Source of the DNA: Eudromia elegans
Taxonomy: Eukaryota > Chordata > Aves > Tinamiformes > Tinamidae
Assembly: GCA_003342815.1 (NCBI GenBank)
Contig: PTEX01000195.1
Location: forward strand, 249,001 to 313,000
DNA length: 64,000 bases
Direction: 5' to 3'
Shown: positions 57,451 to 64,000 of the stretch, one piece after another
How the letters are laid out: each line of letters begins with the position of its first letter
Position numbering within the stretch: position 1 is the stretch's first letter
Position numbers and translations under genes: made by a program
The notes under the pieces: generated by a model
Told to the model about the DNA's origin: nothing
Database searches by the model: none
The model's input: only the letters and a program-made list of their open reading frames with translations

Positions 57451-60400
57451 CGCGCAGTGCTTTCTGCTGAGGTGGTGCAAATGGGGCGCTGAGCACCGGC
57501 TGTCATTCGGCCACTCTTTCGTGCTGCAATTTGACCACAGGCCCTTTGTGCAGTCTCACATATTTCTTCTTGCACTGAGCAGGAAAGAAGACTTGTTGCC
57601 GTCACTTCTTCTCCTACTTACTGGGGCTGGTATAACCTTTCCGTACTGCTGAAAGGGAGGTTCTTTGGCTGCCTCCAGAAGGTCCTCTGTGCAAGTCCTC
57701 TTGTTGGAGAGAGGCCAGGGATTGGATTTTTCAATCCAAATCTACCTTTGAAATGTACTTGTTATGGACAAGTATGTTTGGAATGAAGTTTGTTGATTTT
57801 TGTAATGGAACACAGGCCTTTTCACCATGAAACCCTCCATCTGCTCGTAACACCCATTTTAAACAGTGCTATATCAGAAGAGGGCGCTCTGGATATAATA
57901 GTCTCATTAATTCAATTCTGCTGACTAGAACCCTGTTCAACTTCGGGTTCTCAAGAAATTAGGGAAGTAAATGGGCCAGAAGGACTGTAATTCATTTCAT
58001 CCAAATCTAGTGCTGCCATGTTCTCTTCCTATCTAATTTATTGCTAGAAGAACACAAGAGGAATGTAGCAGATATAGTAAATAAGACCAAAGTAAGGAGA
58101 GCTGCCAAATGTAGTAAAGACTTAAAACCTTAAACTTCAGTTACCTCTTCTAAAAAAGTTTTAAACAACTGATACTTTTTTAGACAACTGATAAAGTACC
58201 AGTTGTGACTTAAATTGACTGCAGTGGTTTTGTGTGGAAGCCATGCCCAAGATTTTGCCAGGAAAGGGGGCACTCGTCCTGGCACTGCAGCAAATGGAAG
58301 GGGCAGGTTTTTACTGTCTCCAGCCACAGCGCTGAGGGATTTTGTTTTATATATATGTACATGTGGAAGAGAGGTAAGTCATAGCTGCCTTTCAAGCACA
58401 AACGTGTAGTTCACCTCATGGCATGTTCTAAAACAGCCTTTAACACTTACATGCAAAAGACTTATAAAAAAGAAAAAAAACATGTATTGGTACCACATTA
58501 CTGCTCCTGACAATTCCTAAAGCAAATCACTTCTCAGCAAGCACCTGCACCCCTCTTTCTGGCATTCTCCTTGCTCAATTCATGGTCTTAAGGCTGTATG
58601 GCAATTAATTACAACAGAAAAATTAATTTCCCAAAGCAGACTGACTTCAGCCATTCCAAAACAAATGAATCTCCTCTCCCAAATTCATACAAGTGTCATT
58701 CACTTGTTAAAGAAAGCTTCAGCGACAATGGGCTGATGATGTAGGATTTTATTTCACTTATCACCAGTGTTCAACTGATTTGAAATTATATGTTAATTGT
58801 GCAATAAATGATATTCATCTGAAAAACAGCCCATGTTCCCTCTACATCTTTCGGATAGTCTTGAAATTAAACTCCTCCCATGCAACTTAACCAATACGTC
58901 TCGTACCTGGAGATGATTCAGCAGCTGGTCCAAGGCTCAGGCTCAAGCCGATGCTTTCCTCTTGATCGCAGCTTTGTTCTCAAGGAAAACTGATGCTTTT
59001 CCAGCAATCTTCCCCTTTTGCAGTGATGGAACTGCTGCTCATGTGTGTAAGGCAGCAAAGTGCAATGAGATCTAGTTCTCCCCGTCTTCCCCCTTTTTCT
59101 TTCTAAGAATTATCTTTTTATCTAGTTGTAAAGCAATTCAAGCAAGGGGCAGAGGAATCTTAACTTTTTAGCTGAATGACAGGGCTCCCGTGGCAGTCTC
59201 CTCTGCAGCGCTCAAGGGAGAGGTGGTGATTTTGCTTCCACGCAGCAGTTTCCATTCAATTTTGGCCAAGTATTGGAGTGGGGACCAGGTGGCTGCTTGG
59301 GTTCTTCCACTGCATATTGCTCACGGGTGGTCTCTTTTGCCCAAGAGTTACTTCATCTGGCCTCCTCCCGTCTTACTCAGCATGTGTGAAGTCTTAAAAA
59401 GCAGTCCTCAGGAAAGTGCTTACTTCCAGCACTGTTTCTGTTCTAGGAGAAATGGCCATTTTAACAACTACAACTTCCTTTGGGACTTCAGTTTATCTGT
59501 CTGAATTATATAGAGCTACAAACAGAATAAAAGTAGCAGCTATAAGCAACCAGGGCGTAGGCTTTTAAAATGATGCAGTGCCCTTAGAAAAAGGGCCAAG
59601 CAGCCCTTGAAAGGCTGCCAAGCTCTTGGGAGAGGCTGCTGCTCTGAACTAACTGGCNGGGCAGGTGCAGGAGATGGAGTGGCAGGAGGGCACGAGCATC
59701 GCTCGGGGTCCTCAATGTCAGTGCTCGGGGTGGCTTCCTGCTCTGCAGCGGGACAGACACNGCTCCACTGCTGCACGAGCAGAGCAGCAGTGACTTCCTG
59801 GCAAGTGCAGGAGCGATTTGTCTGCAGCCGTTTCCCTGCCCTGACTCACCTGTGCACATAGCTGAGGGAAGAGTCTTTCTGGTTGAGTTTTGTCACCACC
59901 TGGGACAACTGTTTTACACACCTGTAAATCACAGTAGCAGACTCCAGAGCCCAGAATAAACCACGATTCATTAAAACAGTTTTAATGAAAAAATAAAGTT
60001 CTGAATTAAACTATAATCATACATGGCTGAGAGTGATAAACTTAAAAGTATGGAGATGTTTTTTTCTCTCTCTCTCTTTGCTGATAGCGTAACGTGCTGG
60101 ACTTGTCAGACACCAGCTATTGGGATAAATCTGAACACGCAATAGAACAAGATTCAGTCACATTAAGACAAACCTTTGTGAGAAAGAGGCAGTTCACTTG
60201 GTAGTCTCATTTCTCCCATGAAAGCTTCAGAAATATGTTCCTCTGTGGTCCGGTTGAATCGCAGACATGCTGTAAATGCAGATACCGACGCTCAAGAGCA
60301 GGTCCAACCCTTGGGACACGCTTGTGACCAGGATCTTTGAAAGCCTTTGTTTGCAGAGCGAAATGGCAGCATTTGAGAACTTTGGTTATTTTTCCAGCTG

Positions 60401-62190
60401 CAAAGAACAGTCAGACAGCCCCTTTGGAGCAAATCTTTGGCAAACTCCTAGATGGTTCCATTTAGCTTTTAGAAGGTATCTTGTTTTACAGAAGCCAGAG
60501 AGATGCTTTTCAGAAGCAAGTCCTCTGTTGCAGCTTGGTGGGATGGGGTATTCCTGGAGGACTGAGTGTAAAGAACAGTCTGGTTGTGCCAGTTCGTTGC
60601 ACTGATCCCTCTGACAGATCCTTCTCCTCGCAGCGTCCCATGCGCAGCCCCCGGCACATGGTGAGGCTCTGCTGCCTGCCTTGCAGGACGTTTCTAATGG
60701 CGACTGCCTGACTCTGTGTTCCCCAAGGACCCTTGGTCATTGCCAGGACACGCATCCTGGTAAGTCAGCGTTCTCAAGGGGCGATGGTCTAACAGGGTGC
60801 TCCTGCGGTCGCAACGTGGCCACACTGCCCGNGCTGCCACCGTAGCGCCAGCTGCCGCCTTCCCTCGCGGTCTCGTGGGAGGACAGAGCACACATCGTTC
60901 AGGAGGCAGAACTGCACCGCGCTCCCCAAGACGGACATTGTGCTGGGCTGTAACTACAGCTCGCTGTGGTCACTGCGGANCAGCACAAGCATCTCTACAG
61001 GCCTTGCCTCCCCTTCGTGTCTCCAATTAGGTTTCCCCTGGGTAAAGTCTCCAGGATGGCCAGGCCGGGAGGCAGCATTGGCAGATGCCTCTCCTCCTTT
61101 GTCCTTTCCAGGCCGGATGGATCTTGGTCACGCCTTGCCTGTACGATTTGCAGCCAACAGACTAAAAGATTTTGAGTTTTTGAGTGCAAACCCAGCCTCA
61201 AAAACGAGTAGTGACAGAGGTGAACTTGGCTGTAGTACTCATGTGGAGATGGCCCGATCCCAAACCAGACCTGCCAGGTTTGCAGCATACAGCCCAAGCT
61301 GGACTTCTGTGCTGAGGAAAGGGTAAGAGTCATTGCCTCCTTAAAAAGAGCACCTCAGAGCTCACCANGGGGCTGGGAAACAGAGCCCACAGTACCACCC
61401 CCCATACTCGCATCTGAGCCAGTNGTACAAAACAAAGTCACAAAAACCACTGTAGGAGGAGACTTCCAGGGAGAATCTGGATGTCACTAATGCCCAACAC
61501 TGCCTGCGCAGCAAAAGGACTGCTTTTTCTTTTAAAAGCACCAGTCCTTGGAGCAGAAGTCCTGCTTGTGCTTGAACAATGCCAAATCAGAAGACTCTGG
61601 GAAAGCCACTCACCTACTGCCCAGAGCCTCCGAGGATGAGGCAGATCACCGGGCAAGGTCAGCAGGCATTCACACTCACTGCTGTGGAGCCTTAGCATAT
61701 CTAAGATGGGTATACATGGACAAATGGGCAGGTACAATATTACACCAAAATTAAAACACGTGGCCATTTACTTCTGAGACTCTTGACACATATTTCCCTC
61801 TCTCCTTCCTCTTTAGAGGGCGAGTTTCCTAGCACAGAGGAGGTTTGTGGTTTCTTTCCAGAAGGGATGAGAAATAATACGTGGCAAATGTATTATACAT
61901 TCCCAAAACGTCATCCAATTCATAGTTAACTGGACAAAACCCCGCTGAACCCAGAGCACTTCATCTGTCCTTGAGCTAATCAGTATCTAGCAGCAGTTTT
62001 GACCAGGAGGCTTCTCACAGCCCCGGCCCTTGACAACTTTGTGATACCTTATCCCTGTTAGCGCAGCCAGAGCGGGCAGCCCTTCAGCCTGAGCAGCAGC
62101 AGGTCGGGGTGGTCCCCGCGCTCCTGGCTGCAGCCCGTGCCTCGCACGGCCAGCCCGCCCGAGCAGCACACAGTGCAGCCCTCCCATTGC
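57450..62190. other. Region between DNAJC11 and PHF13, likely including the PHF13 3' UTR
   Basis: No coding exon was recognised on either strand. The part next to 62,190 is expected to be PHF13 3' UTR (minus strand), possibly as far as the ATTAAA at 59,986-59,981. Human THAP3 lies in this position, but no THAP zinc-finger motif (C2CH followed by an AVPT-like box) was seen. An open plus frame at 60,940-61,326 resembles nothing known. Confidence 0.6.
59967..59989. repeat. Perfect palindrome carrying ATTAAA on both strands
   Basis: TTCATTAAAA, loop CAG, then the exact reverse complement (10-bp arms). ATTAAA, the second most common poly(A) hexamer, occurs on the plus strand at 59,970-59,975 and on the minus strand at 59,986-59,981. 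It lies between two convergent genes. On the minus strand it would give PHF13 a 3' UTR of about 2.2 kb. Confidence 0.6.
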
Positions 62191-62417
62191 CTAGTCCAGA
62201 AAGCGCCGGCGCGAGCCCGTCCGGGAGCGGTTGGAACGGCGAATATCGAACTTGGAGTCCCGACACTTCTGGCATATGTAGACCTCCGGGACGTTTGACT
62301 TGCGGATTTTGGCGCAGGAGAGGTGGATCCAGGTATGGCACTCGTTACACTCAATCATCGGCCGCCCAGCGAAGGGTTTCATGCAGAAGCAGGTGACTAG
62401 GTCCCACGAATCATCGT
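62191..62417 (-). CDS. PHF13: PHF13 last exon, PHD finger
   Basis: 227 nt after an acceptor ctctctccag. It completes an Asp codon, then [15 protein letters not shown]. The C4HC3 zinc ligands are visible in CFC, CNEC, HLSC and CQKC, with the aromatic Trp of CHTWIHLSC characteristic of H3K4me3 readers. Stop TAG at 62,193-62,191. Confidence 0.98.
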
Positions 62418-63923
62418 CTGGAGAGAGAAAAGCATCAGGTTACACTCTTTCCTCCCAGCCTCCTCCTCCTGCATTCCACCTGCACTGTGAATTATTTTCC
62501 TTTTGAGTGAAAGTAGCTACCTGGATTTCAAAGATGGGCACGTCACCGATTTTTCCAGGGCTTAGCAGAGTCTCTGCCAGCTCTTGCTCTGGAAGAGAAT
62601 CTCAGCAACGCAAAAGAGGCAATAATGCAGGGAGAGGAGTAAAGCGGCTGCTTCCATGAAACCGCAACTTTCCACTTGCTGGGCGAGAGAGTGGTGAAAT
62701 TCCCTGCCCCGAAAGCCCCACATGCCATTGAATGTGCCCAGAGGCTGCACACCTCTGTAGTGTCTTCATGCTGCAGGTGACGCAGCAAGAGGATTAGCAA
62801 CAGCCCCATGGTTCCCGTTCAGCTAAGCATCTCACAGCCCTCCTTCTGACAGCCAGGCCACCTACCCGAATCCACCATAATGTCCTCGTCATCACCGGTG
62901 CCATCCTCATCCCGAAAGACCACNTGCTTCCCCTGCCGAATGACCGTTCTTTTACCCACGCTCTGTATCTCCACAGTCTGCTCAGCCGCCACAGCAGGGT
63001 AGTTGACGCTGGACGGCGTGTCCGAGTCCCAGGCAGAGCAGTGCTCAGTAGCAGACTGAGGATCGCCTTCAGACGATGGACTCAGCGCGGCCTCTACAAA
63101 AGAGTCCTCGGCCTCCAGCTCCAACAGCTTCTCCTCATAATCTTCCTCTGCAGACGCTTCCGTCTCCCTTCTCTTCAGCTTCTTTTTCTTCCTGATCTTA
63201 TCAATCTGCTTTCGCTCTGGCAGGAAGCTGCCGGGTTTTGCTCGTTGGAACAGGGAGCTGTAAGATTTTGTTCGTTTAAGCTGGCTGAAGCTCTTTCTGT
63301 TCTTGGCAGGCAAGGAAACGGAGGAAGGGGCATCATTGAACCGGGGGTCCCAGCTATCGCTGTCAATGGTGCCCCCGGTGCTGTTGGGGGGGCTGGGGCT
63401 GTTCCGCAGCGGTGTCTCCTAGGAAAGGGTAAGAAATGGGACAAAAGCAGAGATTTAGCAGAGATTTAGCGGCACCTGGAGCAGGGCGACGTGGCCTCTC
63501 CTGACATCTCCCTGCACTTTACTGCCACGCTGGGTGCCCCGTGTGCTCTGCAAGGGCTCAGGCTCCCGTTCTCTTCCGCATGCTTTGTGNCCTCAGCTCC
63601 CGTGGACAATTCCGGCCATGGAAAAAGCCGCCAGGCAGCACAAGAGGAGGAGCGCTGGGGCTGTGGCCTCAAGGACAGCAGGGAGGAGACCTGGGACCTG
63701 TCCTGGGAAAGGAACCACCTAGCGCACGCGAGGAGATGGCCATGCAGGCTGTCGCCATGGCTCACGGCGCGGCTCGCGCTGCCCGGCGTCGCGCAGGGAA
63801 GGGGCCGCCCGCAGCTCGTACCTCCTGCGGGTAAGGGATGTAGCCGGCGTAGGCCAGCACGAAGGTGCAGAACTTGTTGAAGTCCTCCACGGTGCGGTGC
63901 CGCTTGGAGGCGGGCGCGAAGTC
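62191..63923 (-). CDS. PHF13: PHF13 (PHD finger protein 13, SPOC1), exons 2-4, 5' end off window
   Basis: PHF13 is a nuclear chromatin protein whose PHD finger reads H3K4me3; the mammalian protein acts in chromatin compaction, DNA damage response and spermatogonial development. Three exons read right to left. The first visible one carries [20 protein letters not shown]. The second is acidic and Ser-rich, with a basic nuclear-localisation-like stretch ([12 protein letters not shown]) and the conserved [18 protein letters not shown]. The last holds the PHD finger and the tail [15 protein letters not shown]. The visible part encodes 293 residues; human PHF13 is about 300, so only some 13 residues from exon 1 should be missing past 64,000. 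It is convergent with DNAJC11, as in mammals. Confidence 0.96.
62418..62865 (-). other. PHF13 intron between the two 3' exons
   Basis: 448 bp, GT-AG (donor GTAGGT). No feature recognised. Confidence 0.9.
62866..63418 (-). CDS. PHF13: PHF13 large central exon
   Basis: 553 nt after acceptor tttcctag, starting [20 protein letters not shown] and ending [12 protein letters not shown] plus one base. It holds a basic cluster KKKKLKRRE, an acidic stretch [17 protein letters not shown] and WDSDTPSS, conserved in human. One N at 62,924 falls in the third base of a CAN codon where the family has Gln. Central sequence is more divergent than the ends. Confidence 0.96.
63419..63821 (-). other. PHF13 intron 2
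   Basis: 403 bp with the weaker donor GTACGA. It contains one N (63,590). No feature recognised. Confidence 0.9.
63822..63923 (-). CDS. PHF13: PHF13 coding exon 2
   Basis: 34 codons after acceptor gtgtcccgcag: [30 protein letters not shown] and YPQE. It is strongly conserved with human and joins in phase 0 to the large exon. The frame that starts with ATG near 63,997 is a different frame and not the gene. Confidence 0.95.
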
Positions 63924-64000
63924 CTGCGGGACACGGGCCTGAGCGGGCGGGGCGGCCTGAGCGGGGCGGCGCTGCCGGGCGCCTCCCCCGCCGCCACCCC
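63924..64000 (-). other. PHF13 intron 1, CpG-rich, running off the window
   Basis: 77 bases of GC-rich sequence upstream of the exon 2 acceptor. The exon encoding the initiator Met is not visible. Confidence 0.7.

Noticed and set aside
63719-63997. ATG-initiated minus frame as the PHF13 N terminus
   Set aside because: It is in a different frame from the conserved [14 protein letters not shown] segment. A proper acceptor at 63,924 shows that the real upstream exon is elsewhere.
1-64000. CRISPR arrays, operons, prophage, tRNA or rRNA genes
   Set aside because: No regularly spaced identical repeats with unique spacers, no tRNA-like A/B box cloverleaf, no rRNA similarity, and the gene structure is clearly vertebrate.

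Overview
This is nuclear DNA from a vertebrate, most likely a bird. It has spliced genes with GT-AG introns, two CpG-island promoters, few interspersed repeats, and one clear CR1 LINE tail, the typical sauropsid retrotransposon. The gene order CAMTA1 (-), DNAJC11 (+), PHF13 (-) matches the human 1p36.31 block, here in compact form: DNAJC11 spans about 16 kb. Scattered single N bases and one 395-base N run inside a CpG island mark it as draft assembly. Nothing in the window looks bacterial, plasmid-borne or phage-derived.

Layout. Positions 1-28,941 hold the 5' end of CAMTA1 on the minus strand. Coding exon 1 (28,897-28,941) and the exon that starts the CG-1 DNA-binding domain (19,293-19,411) are certain by protein similarity. 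Everything left of 19,293 is intron with no recognisable exon. The exon expected between them, as known from mammals, was not found. Two short splice-bounded segments (27,893-27,926 and 25,278-25,322) fit exactly in reading phase and are proposed as lineage-specific or alternative N-terminal exons. Positions 28,100-29,760 are the CAMTA1 CpG island, with six CCAAT boxes and five TGACG motifs.

Positions 29.8-40.0 kb lie between the divergent CAMTA1 and DNAJC11 genes. No known gene was recognised there. The stretch holds a 93% identical 84-bp direct repeat 931 bp apart and two exon-like minus-strand segments. Positions 40.0-41.2 kb are the DNAJC11 CpG island. DNAJC11 itself is complete: 16 coding exons from 40,862 to 57,216 join into a 559-residue protein, the same length as human, with an intact J domain and a poly(A) signal at 57,429.

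Positions 57.45-62.19 kb separate the convergent DNAJC11 and PHF13 genes. In mammals THAP3 occupies this place, but no THAP-domain exon could be recognised. PHF13 (minus) is present from its stop codon at 62,191 up to coding exon 2 at 63,923; its first exon lies beyond the right edge. The three genes are not functionally linked as an operon would be: a neuronal transcription factor, a mitochondrial inner-membrane-organising J protein, and an H3K4me3 reader. What they share is ancient synteny.
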